The notes beneath the pieces are model-generated. The model had not been told where the DNA came from, made no database searches, and saw only the letters and a program-made list of their open reading frames with translations. A DNA stretch of 64,000 nt from Nymphaea colorata (taxonomy: Eukaryota; Streptophyta; Magnoliopsida; Nymphaeales; Nymphaeaceae), in assembly GCF_008831285.2 (NCBI RefSeq), contig NC_045147.1, forward strand, positions 4,118,001 to 4,182,000. Reading direction: 5' to 3'. Shown piece by piece: positions 1-12,238 of this stretch. The translations under genes and the position numbers were made by a program. Within the stretch, counting starts at the first letter, position 1; each line of letters opens with the position of its first letter.

Positions 1-140
1 TTTATAAAACCTTACTTATGAACCATATGAACTTAAGTTAGCTTTTCATGTAAATTTTATAAATTTGGTGAGCTTGAGCCTAGGCTCAACCTAATCCAAT
101 TTCCCATTAAAACTGAATTTTCCAAAGATAACACCTAGGT

Positions 141-341
141 CGAGCTTGCGCGCCCAGCCTATGTCTGAACCTAGTTTTTCAAAACTGAACCTAACTCGGG
201 TCTAGTCCATGTCATACAACTTGAGCCGAACTCACCCAACTCGAGCTTGCTCCCAGCCTATGTCTGAACCTAGTATTTCAAAACTGAACCTAACCCGGGT
301 CTAGTCCATGTCATACAACTTGAGCCGAACTCACCCAACTC
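141..341. repeat. Two-copy tandem repeat, about 101 bp unit
   Basis: Two adjacent near-identical units (141-241 and 242-341) each begin with CGAGCTTG and contain CAGCCTATGTCTGAACC and TCATACAACTTGAGCCGAAC. They differ by a few substitutions and a 1-2 bp indel, and a third copy starts (CGAGCC) but diverges at once. No coding function is apparent; any ORF across it comes from the repeat. Confidence 0.85.
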
Positions 342-359
342 GAGCCAGGTTAAGGTCTT

Positions 360-560
360 TGCTATTTTTAGGTCTCCATTTCATATTTTTGATCCATACC
401 ATATATCCAAGTCTTATTTTTATGTTTGGATCTCATATCCAAGTCATATATCTGATTTATGTTTATAAATTTAGATCCATTATTCTCATTTTAGATCCTA
501 AATACCAAATCATAATCCAACTTCCAATACCACATTTAGATCCATCTTCTAGAATTTTTC
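360..560. repeat. AT-rich degenerate GGATC/GATCC-word DNA, left block
   Basis: The stretch is built from loosely repeated words such as TTTAGATCC, ATATCCAAGTC and TTGGATC, with no fixed period. The same vocabulary recurs in longer form further right (about 2080-2740), so this is probably an eroded low-complexity or satellite-like sequence. No domain is recognisable in any frame. Confidence 0.5.
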
Positions 561-1975
561 AAGATCCACATGTGAGCTTAATGTACTTATATCTCAAAAA
601 TGCAGATTTTCTCACTCTACGTTTAATGTGTATTAGCACATAAGCACTTGAAACGTACAGAATTCTTTGCTGAGCACATTGGTGCAAATGGAATCAAAAT
701 CATTATTTGTATGTAGCAGAAATGAACATTTTCCTAATTTTAGGATGAGGTTTTAAAAGTGTGTTTCCTACTCTTCATATTCTTGTGCCATTTGTCCTTC
801 ACACTCAATGTCGATGTGAATGGTTTAGCAAGAACCAATTAGCACTTCTCCATGCACACGTAACTTTTCGCAAAATCGAATTTGGGGTCCAAACTAGATT
901 GCACAAGCAAAATTCGATTGAAAATATGCTTTCAACCTATGGCTTGTGATTTTGAGAGAGGAGAAAAGTTTAGGCCTATATTGATCATGGAAGAAAAATC
1001 TCCTATCCCAAGCCACTATAAATAGAGGTCCACCCCATCTCACTACACACTTTGAGCTATTTTTTTGAAAAGTTCAAAAGGTTGATAAACTTCAACTGGG
1101 TGCTAAAAGAAGGTATAGCTCAAAATAAGTTAAAACTTTTACGAGTCTTGGTCTAAGTCTTAGTTCGAGCTGCATTAGCACTCAACCTAAACCCAACCAC
1201 ATTCAATGTGGGAGTCGTGGGAGTGGGTTTAGCTAGGGAGCTTCAGGTAATTTCTTTTTCCCTCTTATTTCTTTTCTTATTTGTAACTTAGTTCTTTATG
1301 CATGTTTAGTTTAGTTTTTGCTTTCAAGCATATTTAGCTTAGTTTTCTCTTTGTTTTTAGCATATTTAATTTAATTTATTTTTATCAGTTGCTTTAATAA
1401 TGTCATAGGTTAGATGTTTATTTTCTAAATTAGATTTATTTTAATGTCTTTAGGATAGCATGGTGGCCAGGTATACCCCTCTCTTCTTTGTTTTGTTTTT
1501 TCTAATTTCAAGTTTTTGGTTATGTATTTTTACTTAAGTCATGCATATAGAATATAATTTTCTTTCATATTTTCTTTAATCATGCTTTGTACCTCTGTGT
1601 ACCTCTGTTTTGACATACACTGAACCACTTTGCACCTCTTTCCTAAAACCATACTAGGTCAGTAGAGCAGCACACCCAATGTGCATCGGCCCAGGTATGT
1701 GAAAACATAAATTTAGCCTGGTCCTCATACATGAATCATTTTCAAACCATAGTTTTCTCTAAAATGTTTTAAAATGCAATCTCCTTAAATAATTTGAAAA
1801 ACCCTAGCTCATGTAGACATAGAGTCTAAACCAAGTTCATTTCTTTAAGACCTTGTTCAGACCAGTTTTAGAGCCTACTACTTATAAGTCTAGTCCCATA
1901 GCCTAGGTCTAGTTAAACTTTAATAAACACTCATTCATATAAAAAGAATGTAGTGTATATCATATACCTCATGAT
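561..1975. other. AT-rich non-coding stretch with a possible core promoter
   Basis: No ORF here resembles a protein family. A TATA-like CTATAAATAG lies at 1016-1025, and a splice-donor-like CAG/GTAATT lies near 1236, so this could be an old LTR or an untranslated first exon. No matching repeat end is visible. Confidence 0.3.
1016..1025 (+). promoter_or_regulatory. TATA-box-like sequence
   Basis: CTATAAATAG followed by AGGTCCACC matches the plant TATA consensus, with a CTCACTACACAC-like possible start region about 20-30 bp downstream. No gene or retroelement body can be tied to it, so function is inferred from the motif alone. Confidence 0.3.
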
Positions 1976-2079
1976 TTGACTAAGACCAAATACACTTGCT
2001 ACAGTCAAACCCACGTAGATTCTAACCCAGTTTACGTAAAATTGAACCCAATCACTTTGACCAACTTACCCTTATCCCA

Positions 2080-2740
2080 TTTGGATCTTGGATCTCAATT
2101 TGAAATGTTGGATTCAACTCACAAACCTCATATTGATCTAAACATGGATCTTCAACCCAATTTTAACAAACTTAGATTTGGATTTAAAATATTGAATTAT
2201 GGGTCTCGATTTATGGATTGGATCTTGGATTTTAGATATTAAATCTTAGATTTTGGATCTTGTACATTATAGCTTGGATTTTGGATCATATTTTCACTTA
2301 ATGGGTTTTTTATCATAAATCTCAAATTATGGTTATCATATTATGGATTTTGGTGTATTGGATTTTAGATTTCAAGCCAAATATTTTGGATCTTTGGTTT
2401 CATATTTTGGATGCAAGATCTCAAGTTTTGAATTTGGGATTAGATTTGACCATGAACATTGGATTATCAATCTTAGATCAATATTCACATAATCAGATCC
2501 AAACACAAGATTTTAAACATGGTAAACATCAGATTTGGATCTATCCTTTTAGAATTTGGACTTTAAGAAGATCCAATCATGAATACAAGATCAAACCTAC
2601 TGGATTTCTGACCTTCCTTGTTGGATCAAGAGTCCTATTGACAAAATATGATTGGATTTCTATGACATCTCTAATTTCAAACTTAAAACAAGAATCTTAT
2701 AAACCTTTTAGATCCTGAATTCAATTTTTGGATTCAAATC
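2080..2740. repeat. AT-rich degenerate TTGGAT/GGATC-word DNA, right block
   Basis: Words such as TTGGATCTTGGAT, TTTTGGATC, TTAGATTTTGGATC and AGATCCAA recur dozens of times without a constant period, on both strands. This looks like a decayed low-complexity array rather than a coding region. It shares its vocabulary with the block at about 360-560. Confidence 0.5.
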
Positions 2741-3784
2741 TAAATTTCTTTGTTATGTCTATGTCCTACATCCAAGTCTCAATAAAGACTGGACTCCAGG
2801 TTTATATGACCTAGTTTTTGCATGCATCATATTAAAAATCAAGATATCGATTTGCATTGATCTATGATGATCCAGATATGAACTGACTTCATATTAATTT
2901 CTTGTTTTTCATCATTCCATTTCTAAGATCTATTTAGATTTTAAAACATGTGTGATTTTAAAATTAGGGTGTGTTTGCTTTTTTAGGTTTTGGATGACAT
3001 TTAAATTTGAGAAATAGAACATTTAGCCTTGGTCTGATTACCACTAATAAATACATCAGGAATGGTTGGACCTCGTACCAACAGGTCGGGTCTTGTCACT
3101 CGATATCCCACACAAAACAGAAGCCAGAACTAGTAATTACATCATATTTATATGGTCTACATGTAATATTTGATAAAAACTTTGCATATAAACAACCACC
3201 ATCATAAACCTATCTGTTTTGTATATGTTACAATTTTTTGTTTACAGAAAACACGAATTCTAGCAGGCCAGTGTGACCTCCAACTCTCGTCTATAATAGA
3301 TATACTCTATCCAACATCTTGGTATCTTTTCTTCATAAATATGGAAGGTTGAGACTAATTTCCATGATATCTAAGTTCATTTTATGGATAGTTTAGTGTG
3401 TCATCATGTTTAGCATATACTGTGTTTTAGTTTTATAACAAGTTAGGCATTGTCCTTCTTGATTACTCTTTCTTGGATTTTAGGTAGGATTTCAACTTGT
3501 TCTCATTGAACTAGGCTCCTTCCACGTGGCAAGTAGACTCTAATCAAGTCTAGGGTCATACTAGGATATTTTAGTTGTTCTTCAATAGTCTACCATGTTA
3601 TGTTCCATCTTAGTAAACCCATAACATGTATCATTTGCATTTATCTAACATGCATTCATATTGGATTTCTAAGCATGAATTTTCACATGTTATCATTAGA
3701 TAGTGCATTTCATTCATGTTTACCATGTTGTTATTCATTTTCACATGATTTTGTCCACTTTGGCAACTGCTATTGGTGTTTTTG
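2741..3784. other. AT-rich non-coding stretch
   Basis: Short ORFs only, with no recognisable protein motif, RNA gene or repeat. It ends at the left boundary of a copia LTR. Confidence 0.4.
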
Positions 3785-4076
3785 TTGGATTAAAGTGTTA
3801 AAGTGTAAAGAAGAAGAACATAGGGAGGAGAGAGAATAAAATCCATTGCATTAAACCCTAATCCCACATCAAAAGGGATTAGGAGGTGGCAATACAAATC
3901 ACAAAATCTGTCCACCCTATCAAGCATAAATATTAAAGAGGTCCACCCCATCAAGCATAAATATTAAAGAGAACCTCTCACACTAATAAATATAAACCTG
4001 CAACTTATAATTATTGACAAAAATAGGCCTACAACTATTAGTTCTTTTACTCAACAACTAATATTGATGGTCAACA
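3785..4076 (-). mobile_element. 3' LTR of a decayed Ty1/copia element
   Basis: Read on the minus strand, the segment begins TGTTGACC and ends ATCCAACA, the TG...CA ends of an LTR, 292 bp apart. It directly follows the end of a copia RNase H coding region on the same strand, which is where a 3' LTR belongs. A 31 bp tandem duplication lies inside it. The matching 5' LTR, expected near 5.5 kb or beyond, was not found, so the element is truncated. Confidence 0.7.
3911..3972. repeat. 31 bp tandem duplication inside the LTR
   Basis: TCCACC(C)TATCAAGC...AAAGAGG is repeated at 3911-3941 and 3942-3972 with one clear substitution. It is a local duplication specific to this LTR copy. Confidence 0.85.
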
Positions 4077-5420
4077 CTCCTGAAACTGGAGCATGGAGCA
4101 TAGATGTCAACCATGCTCAGCTTGTTGTAGCATCTTGTAAAAACAACAAAAACTTAGTAAGCATGTCAGCTACTTGATCTTTAGAGGACACATGAATGCT
4201 TGAAATAATTCATGCTTGAACCATACCATGAATGTAGTGGCAGTCAACCTTTATATGATTGGTTCTCTCATGAAACACATGATTGTTGGCAATATAGGTG
4301 CCCACCTTATTACCATACTTCATCTCCATAGGTAACTTCATCTATACTCCCAAGCTACTAAGTATTGTCTTTGTCCATGTCATTTCAAGATCTATTTGAG
4401 CCTAATTCAAAAGTGGATCTGGCTACAACAACTTACTTCTTGCTTCTTCGTGATATCAAATTCCCATTAGCAAACACAAAGGCTAGTAGTAGACTTCTTA
4501 TCTTCGACAAACCTGCATACTCAACATCGAAGTATGCTTCAACCATTCGAGATGACCCCTTTTGAATTAACAGTCCCTTACCTGCAGAAGGCTTTAGACA
4601 AGTTATAACCTTCAAGGTTGCATCCTAGTGAATTTTCCTTGGTTTTACTTCTTAGTCATTATCGCCATAAAAAATAATATCATCCACATAAACTGCCATT
4701 ACTACCACACTCTTTTTGATAAATAAAACGTGATCAATAGGAAAATCAGACCATGACATCACCTCAAATAACATGAACCAGGCACATGGCCTTTTGTTTC
4801 AACCTATAAATACCTTTTTTAAACTGCACACCTTTCCACACTCCTCCTGTCTCTCAAATACAAGTTGTTATTGCATAGACACAATCTTAGATTGATCACC
4901 ATATAAAAATACATTGTCAAGATCAAATTGGGATATACTCCAACCAAAATGTACTACAATAGAAATAACAAATCTGAGAGTACCAAGTTGAGCAACAAGA
5001 GAGAAGATTTCAAAAAAATCCATGCCATAAATTTGGGAATAGCCTTTGGCCACTAGGCAAGTCTTGTATCTCTACACCAAGCCATAAAAACGATACTTAA
5101 TTGTAAATGCTCATTTTGAGTCAACAATATCAATATCAGGATGAGGATTTACAAGTTCCCACGTGCCTTCGGATACAAACACATCCATCTCATCCTACCA
5201 GGCCTACCTGCACTTAGGGTCTAGTTGAGTCTGTTGATAATTGATAGGAATGGATGTTGTAGGCAAAGCGAAAGTAAAGTACTGCATGTTCTTTCTAAGT
5301 CTGTCAATATAAGCAAACTTAGAGATAGGATGAAGAATACATTGGTGCTTCCTTTTCTGAATAAAATAGGTGAACCATCTTCTACTTTAGATTTGTCTAT
5401 AAGACAATCAAGAACAATAT
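4077..5420 (-). pseudogene. Ty1/copia pol remnant (RT and RNase H)
   Basis: Minus-strand translation gives ordered copia landmarks with frameshifts and stops. Near 5150-5200 it reads EGTWELVNPHPDIDIVDSK, then KGYSQIYGMDFFEIFS and QFDLDNVFLYGD (4900-5050), the start of the copia reverse transcriptase. Next come GKGLLIQKG and VEAYFDVEYAG with WRSKK-like RRSKK (4433-4615), the RNase H start. Then HERTNHIKVDCHYIH and QVADMLTK (about 4150-4260), its C-terminal end, just before the LTR. The central RT including the YVDD region is missing, so the copy is internally deleted. Integrase and gag were not seen. It is certainly non-functional. Confidence 0.85.
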
Positions 5421-6800
5421 AGGGGCATCAATGTTGTCAATCATACTTACTGTTTAAGAAAGAGTTGATGGAGGTCCATGAGAGGGTTGGTACCCGTTAT
5501 GCACCAGTAGAAGGTCATGAACACGAGCAAGACACCCATTAGCATTTAGATGAGGATAAAGAACAAACACTAACTCTCAATAGAGGGTTGCTAACTAGCA
5601 TGAAACAAGAGCGGAGCAGAACAAAGGTGTTTTCCTATTCCTTTTGCTCAAACATGTATATTTTTTTTAACATGTTATGATGGTAAAACCTTTTGAGGAA
5701 AACCTTGTAACTAATGTTAAATATATTGAATATTTGAGTTATGCTAGAACACTAATGAATATAAAACAATGTAACTAAAGGTTAAGGAAACCTATAAATA
5801 GTGGAAGCAAACTGGTGGTCTCATGGCCAAGTGAAAGATGTTGGATAGTGGTCAAGATCCCTATCCCTTTATCTCGGGAGCCCACTTGCAGTTACGAGCT
5901 TGACTTGCAAACATTTCTTAAACAAAATATTTTTATTAACAAACTTGAGATTTACATTACCCGTTTCTCCAAAAATCTCTCATTGGCTGTAATCATGAGC
6001 TAGACGTGAAGAAAACCTATGAGGCTGGTTATTTAAGCCCAACACTACTCAATCTAGGGTTTCATCCGATGGGATTACCCTAGTCGAACCTCATAGAAGC
6101 AAACCACTTAATCTTTGCTTTGCTTTTTCTCCTTTGTCTCTTCTTTTTCTCTTTAGCTGCTGGAGCAGCTTCTTGGCGTTCATGTGTAGACCTTGGTGCC
6201 TCCACTAGTGACTTGCTGAGATGACAGATGAAGCTACTGAAGTCTTGTGCTGCTTCAGATCCTACATGAAGTCATTCACATGATGTATGCATACTCTTTT
6301 CCAAGTGAAGGAAAAATGAAGAGGCAAGAAGCAAAGACTAACTTGCTAATCTTCCTCAACAACAACAACGACTAGGTTTAGAACTCCACAAACACAAGAC
6401 TGACCAAGCTGGAGAGGAATCTTCTCCAAGCTCGAGAGGAAGTAAAAGTCAAAGGCTTTGGCAAACCTGTGAATAGGGGGAAGCAGTGGGAAATATTTCT
6501 TGGTGGCATTGAAAGTACAACCCAATTTCTTCTTAAGTGGCGTTCATGCAACCCCTTAGTTTCATCTTCAATGGCTTCCGAGAGACGCCCTAATTTCTTT
6601 TCTTTAATGACCTTTATTATATGCCATAATTGATTTCAACTTATTTTGCCATTCCAAGCATGCCAATGTCTTAAACCATCATGATGACCCTACCCAAGTG
6701 CCATAGGTGGCCTTCGGAGTGGTACACATTGTGGAATGCCATAAAAGGTTGGTCTTTAATGGCCCGTCATGGACCCACATCATTGAATCCCACAAATATT
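5421..6800. other. Non-coding stretch between two copia remnants
   Basis: It may contain unrecognisable ends of both flanking copia elements. A TATA-like CCTATAAATAG lies near 5790, just before a tRNA-like block. A pyrimidine-rich tract lies near 6115-6160. No protein family is recognisable. Confidence 0.35.
5809..5915 (+). repeat. Possible tRNA-derived SINE remnant
   Basis: TGGTCTCATGGCCAAGTG resembles a pol III A box in a tRNA-like 5' end, and GGTCAAGATCCCTATCCC some 30 bases later could be a decayed B box. The following text does not fold obviously into a tRNA, and no poly-A tail or target-site duplication was seen. It could equally be chance. Confidence 0.2.
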
Positions 6801-6814
6801 GTAGTGAAACCAAT

Positions 6815-9185
6815 TGTGATGGCACACCACAACAAAATGGTGTGGCTGAAACGCAAGAATCGATACTTGTTCAACATGGCTCGGGCGTTAATGTTTCATA
6901 TGAATGTTCTACCTAACTATTGGTTGGTGCAGTTGCTATTGCTTGTCACATTATCAATAGGCTTCCAAGTGAAAATCTGGACAAAATGGCTCCTATGCAC
7001 ATTCTTACACAAAAACTAGTCTCCATTAATCATTTAAAATCTTTGGTTGTAAGTGTTTTGTCCATATCCTAGAGCCATTTCGAAACAAACTTCAGAAATG
7101 GGCTGTCAAGTGTATCTTCGTTGGTTGCTCCTCTTATAAAAAAGTTTCAAATGCTTTGATCCAACCTCTAAGAGACACTATATTCATGGGATGTAAAAAT
7201 TTTTGAACCTTTTTTCAAGACACTCTTCATTGGGAGAGGGAGACCTATAGATGCCATGATGAATCTATCCAACCAGTTCTACCATTTTTTTGATGTTTTT
7301 AGCCAGTCGCCCTTGCCATGAACTCTATCCATACCATTGTCATCACCTACGCTACCTTCACCCAATCAAGAATTGAATGATCCAATAAACTATGAACCCT
7401 CCATTCTAGAACCTCAAATCCAACCAGCTTATCCACACAGTGAACCCACACTAGAGTCACCGCTTTAGAGTTCACCCATTGTCCATGGTCATGAACCTCC
7501 TGTAGTGAGAAGATCTAGCCGTGAGAGTTGACCCCTACTTACTTTAGTGACTTCTATCCTTTTTGTTCTCACCTATGGCAGTCACCCACCAAACATCCCA
7601 TTGAGCATCAAGTTTATTTTAAAAAATTGTCATCCATTTATCAAAATTATGTCCTCAACACTTATTCTCACCAAAACCATCTACTTTTGAAGAAGCCAAT
7701 TCTGATAAAAAGTAGAGATATGCTATGAGCGAAGAATTGAAGACTCTAGAAAAGAATTAGACACGGATTATGGTTCCACTCCCACCTGACAAGCAACCAG
7801 TTGGACGTCAATAGATATACAAGATAAAATATAATAGTGATGGTATAGTAGAAAGGTATAAAGCCCATCTAGTCACAAAGGAGTATATCAACATAAAAGT
7901 ATTGACTTTATAGAAACATGTGCCCCAATAGCAAAAAATGAATTCTATTAGAATTTTACTATCAGTTGCAACAAACAAAAATTTGGATATGTTTCAATTA
8001 GACATGAAAAATGTCTTCTTACATGGTGATTTAGAAGAAGAGGTGTATATAGATCCACCTCCAAGCATCAATTATCAACAAGGCCTTGTATGCAAACTAA
8101 AAAAAATTATTTATGGCCTCAAACAATCTCCAGAATTGTGGTTCTCCAAGCTAAGCAGTGTTTTGATAGAAAATGGATTCAAACAAAACAGCTCAGATTA
8201 CACCATGTTCACCTCTCACTCACCTCAAGGTACACTCATACTCATTCTATACATTGACGATATAATTGTTACATGTGAACAAGGATGAGAGGACGAGATA
8301 AAGAAAGTTCAAAGTTTACTACATGACCAATTTGAAATCAAGGATCTAGGCAAACTTTGGTATTTTTTGGGAATCGATTTAGCTCATTAAAAACAAGGTA
8401 TATTTTTATGTTAAAGAAAGTACACTCTTGATTTGCTCAAAGACATAGGTTTTTTAGGAGCTAAGCCAGTGTCAACTCCACTAGATCCTAATTGAAAGCT
8501 CAGAAAAGACGAAGGTGAAACTCTACTGAAATGTTCAAAGTTTTCAAAGATGGTTGGGAAATTAATTTATCTGTCACCAAACTGGACATTACATGTGCTG
8601 TCAACCTTACCAGTCAGTCCATGCAGGATCCTTCGTCGACGCATTTAGAAGCTGCTCGTCGTATATTAAGATATTTGAAAGCTAGTCTAAGTAAAGGAGA
8701 ACTAACGTTGATTGGGTAACATGTTTGACATCATTGGGTATACTGACGCTGATTGGGCTGAAGACTAGAATGATGAATAGTCTACTACCAGATATTGCAC
8801 TTTTGTTGGAGGGAACATTGTCTCATGAAAAAATAAAAAAAATCAGTGGTGGCAAGATCAAGTGCTGAAGCCTAGTACAGAGCAATGTTGGTTTGTACTA
8901 GTGAATTAGTTTGGGTCAAGACACTCCTTCAAGATATAGGAATTAAAGTTGAAAAACTTATGAAACTATTGTGTGACAATATGGCAACTATCTATATTGG
9001 AGCTAACCTAGTATTTTATGAACTAACAAAGCATATTGAAGTAGATTGTGACTTCGTTCGAGAAAAAATTTGAAGTAAAATTATATGGACTCCTCATGTG
9101 CAAACTGAGGAACAGCTGGCTGACATATTCACTAAAGCAATAGGGAAAGATCGCCACCATTGGATCACTACGAAGTTGGGGCTGA
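6815..9185 (+). pseudogene. Ty1/copia pol remnant (integrase, RT, RNase H)
   Basis: Plus-strand frames give copia domains in order, with many stops and frameshifts. Integrase end: GTPQQNGVAE at about 6818, then RKNRYLFNMARALMFHMNV. Reverse transcriptase: PPDKQPVGRQWIYKIKYN (about 7785), FQLDMKNVFLHGDLEEEVYI and GLKQSPELWFSKL, with the intact active-site stretch LYIDDIIV near 8250. RT connection: LGKLWYFLGIDLAH and AARRILRYLK. RNase H: YTDADWAED (about 8740), LLCDNMATIYIGANLVF and HIEVDCDFVREKI, ending EEQLADIFTKA near 9140. Gag and the front of integrase are not recognisable. It is unrelated in detail to the minus-strand copia remnant at 4.1-5.4 kb. Confidence 0.9.
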
Positions 9186-9216
9186 TGGATATCAGCTTAC
9201 CAACTTGAGGGAAGAT

Positions 9217-9540
9217 TGTTAGTAACTGTCTCCACCACTTGACAAGGAAAGTGTGTCATTGCCTTTCCTGTGTCAAGGCATTAAGATGGAAGGTGTAGCG
9301 CATGTTGCCATGATAGTTGTGCACATTGCCTTTGTCATCTTCATCCCTACCGTTGAAGCAAAAATTATATATAGTGTCTCAGTTGAAAAACGAGTAATGA
9401 AAAACATCTGTGTTGTTCTTCCTTCATGGATGTAGGCCGTAAGCCGAACCAGGTAAAAACTTTGTTCTCTTGTGTGGTTTATGTGAGTGTGAGTGAGTTT
9501 CATAATAAAAGATACATTCGTGGCAAAGCAACTGGTAACA
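9217..9540 (+). mobile_element. 3' LTR of the plus-strand copia element
   Basis: Directly after the RNase H end and a purine-rich GAGGGAAGA tract, the sequence begins TGTTAGTAAC and ends TGGTAACA, giving TG...CA ends with TGTTA/TAACA inverted termini and a length of 324 bp. A TATA-like AATTATATATAG sits mid-way (about 9363). No matching 5' LTR was found upstream, so the element is 5' truncated or too decayed. Confidence 0.75.
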
Positions 9541-10435
9541 AGTTGCCAATACACCTTTAGCGACAGCTTTTAGCTGCACAAAATAGAAAATAACCATCAG
9601 CCATGGAGATAGCCAACTGATTTCAGTTGCCCTCACAATATACAAAATGGAGCTGCATAAGTCGAGAGTTCATATCAATTAATGACTCGGATTACAAAAA
9701 ATTGATAACTCACAAATTTAGATTTGCTCAGGTTGAAGAACATGTCTCTACATTAATGCTATGGAAATTAACCATGTGACTGCATCTACGGTTCAGATTA
9801 AGCCAATACAACTTGCACACAAGATTTAGACCTGGACAATTTAATCTATACCCGATAAATGTTTTCTACCTAGAGCTCCATGAAGGGCATGCACAACTTA
9901 ATTTGCAAATTACAATCCTGATGAATTAATTTGCTTCTCTGAGTACATGATCAACACAGTGAACTATACAGATCATACTGAAGCAGAGACCAGATTTATA
10001 ATTCCACACCATGGCTTACAAAAACATAAATGCTGCCTTACAAGAGAGAGAGAGAGAGAGAGAGCAGCTGACGCTTCTTGAGTGGATAAAAAAGTATGTA
10101 CACTGACAGTGTTTGTCGGGTAGCAGCAATTAGCAGCTAGTTGACGCTACATATATGTATAGGTATATATTATGCAAATGTAAATGTTCACTCCTCAAGA
10201 AATTAATTTACAGTAAAAGAAACTGGCCAACTGAAGCTATATGAAAATAATGACAGACTTTCTCGTTATTTTCTGAAAAGCCAACAAGAAGGAAAAAACA
10301 AAAGTTCCATCTGCCTGGTTGGGACCTTCGACTTAAGATCATCAAGCTAAAGGAAATTGGGAGTAATAACGCTCGGGGTGTGTATTTGGTGATAGAAACT
10401 AGTTTGCCTAGTAGAAAATTAAGGGAGTGCTTGGT
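9541..10435. other. Non-coding stretch, 3' flank of the membrane-protein gene
   Basis: No conserved ORF. A (GA)n microsatellite at 10043-10064 is the only clear structure. The right end probably includes the 3' UTR of the minus-strand gene next to it. Confidence 0.4.
10043..10064. repeat. (GA)n microsatellite
   Basis: Uninterrupted AG dinucleotides, about 11 units. Confidence 0.95.
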
Positions 10436-10747
10436 TTAATGGAGAAAGGCAAGGATGAGAAGGAAGAGAACAATGGCAATGCCCCAGGCGGAGCTTGTAA
10501 CACCCGCGGTGGCTCGATGGGCAAGGTGGGAGTCAGGGAGGAGGGAGAGCCAGTGCACCACCACCATCAGCAGCAAAGGGGACACCACCAGGAGTCTCTT
10601 CAGCTGCTCTGCCGCAGCCACCACCATGGCCTCGTACAGCACGTACCAGCAGAAACCCATCAAGGTCATCATAACGAAGGTGCACAACAGCTGCTCATCA
10701 TCTGTCGTCTTCTGATTCCCGGAAGTGCAGGAGTGGAAGGCAGCCAT
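10436..10747 (-). CDS. Small membrane protein, unknown function (103 aa)
   Basis: I do not recognise the family. The minus-strand frame encodes 103 residues with a polar N-terminus (residues 1-20, containing QKTTDDEQ) and three hydrophobic segments, roughly residues 21-46, 52-70 and 87-102, the last running to the C-terminus (LFLLILAFLH). This suggests a small integral membrane protein, compartment unknown. I chose the ATG at 10747: the frame stays open 30 codons further upstream, but that part is largely a Ser-Leu run translated from a CT microsatellite, so it is more likely 5' UTR. The composition differs from the surrounding repeats, and a CT-rich leader is common in plant genes. No homologue was searched; a chance ORF cannot be excluded. 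Confidence 0.5.
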   Translation of the reverse strand: MAAFHSCTSGNQKTTDDEQLLCTFVMMTLMGFCWYVLYEAMVVAAAEQLKRLLVVSPLLLMVVVHWLSLLPDSHLAHRATAGVTSSAWGIAIVLFLLILAFLH

Positions 10748-10748
10748 A

Positions 10749-10777
10749 AGAGAGAGCGAGAGAGAGAGAGAGAGAGG
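10749..10777. repeat. (GA)n microsatellite in the presumed 5' UTR
   Basis: Mostly perfect GA repeats with one GC interruption, lying immediately upstream of the chosen ATG. On the gene's strand it is a CT run, a frequent feature of plant 5' leaders. Confidence 0.9.
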
Positions 10778-12238
10778 AAAGGTGGACGGAAGTTTGTCAC
10801 ATAAAAAGACGGTGAGGCGGATGGGTGCGGTTTTCACTGGTCATTCGATCAGCAGCGTCCAAACATGTACTTGTCACTCATAACCATCGTTATAAATATC
10901 ATTTTCTGGTACAAAACTACGATGTTCTTCTCGGATATAATATGGTAAACTTGTTTTTTCAGAAAAATTACACAAAATTTAAAAAATAAAAACTAAAATA
11001 AAACGTAAAAATAAAAATCTGGTAACTGAAAAGTGTTGAAAACACAAAAAACTGCGAATAAAACTTGTTTTTTGGAGTTTTTTTGTTTTGACGTTCAAGA
11101 AACACGTCTTTTTTCTTTTTTGTTTTAACTGTATTGTTTTTTTTTTCTCTTTGTTATTTTTTTCGAATAAAACGTGTATTATGTGATACTGGGACTCATA
11201 ACTAACAAGTATACACTAAAACTCGACCACCTGCATAACTAGCCATAAAAAACTACGGGTCAATTAATTGATCGATCTGGTCGTTGGCTGCCACCAGAGT
11301 TTGATTCCAAAACAGGATCCTATACAGTGGTAAACCCATAACTCAGATTCATATCATTAATCATCTATCGGGTCACTGGGTCAGCGAGTTAACTTACCGG
11401 CTCAGTCAAATATTCCAGTAACCAAAATGTAAATCACAGCAGTTAAATAGGCCAAGTCAAGAGCAAGTTAGGCTGAGTCAAACTGGGCCAACATTGACTC
11501 GTAGCCGGATTTGTTAACGATCCAAGCTGACCGAGCGATTCCCGAGTCAACTCAATGAGTTTGCCAACTATGCTATTCAGCAACACTGGACCAAGTTTGG
11601 CCTGGTGACTGAGGACAATATTCCCTTTTAGCTTGTTCAAATACCACCTGCGTTAGGAACGGGAAAAATCTACATGTTCTTAGTTGGGGGCCAATTGGAC
11701 TCCAGCATGATATTTGTCTCCCGTGAACACCTTCAAAATTTTGTGTTTGCAGGAGTGAAATTATAGTTTCAAACTTTTAACAGGAACCAAAATGTAATTT
11801 TTTTAATTTTTATACCGGTTCAACTAAAATTCTTAAAATTTACAAGTAAAATTTTATTTTGTAAAAGAATGAGGGTGGGTCATCGCTCAAATACTCATTG
11901 CTCAAATACTCATGTCGCTTGCTTTACGCTTTCCGAAGTGTGCTTTGTCTCATGGATATGTCGTGTACTTCGATATGAGAACTTCTCTTGATGCCGTGAC
12001 TTCATGAATTTCCTCATGCTATCACTCATCTTTTGTTTGCAATACCTTGTCCATCCCCGGAAACGCTCCGATCATTCAGTAGGAGTGAATGGAGTCATTG
12101 TCACAAGTGATGAAGCATCATGACCTTCATCGATCCCTTGTCGCAGGGTTCAAGTTGGTTGCACATATAACTGGAGGACTAACAATTAAATGCAATCACA
12201 GTGATTATGGTGGATCTAGATCGTGCCCGGGATCATAA
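10778..12238. other. Non-coding stretch with an A-rich/T-rich block
   Basis: From about 10970 an A-rich segment is followed at 11090-11170 by a T-rich one, so the strand could fold back on itself, but clear terminal repeats are lacking. At 11884-11911 GCTCAAATACTCAT is repeated in tandem. No coding region is recognisable. Confidence 0.35.

Noticed and set aside
5809-5915. Functional tRNA gene
   Set aside because: Only an A-box-like stretch is convincing; no cloverleaf with paired acceptor and anticodon stems could be formed, so it is at best a decayed SINE.
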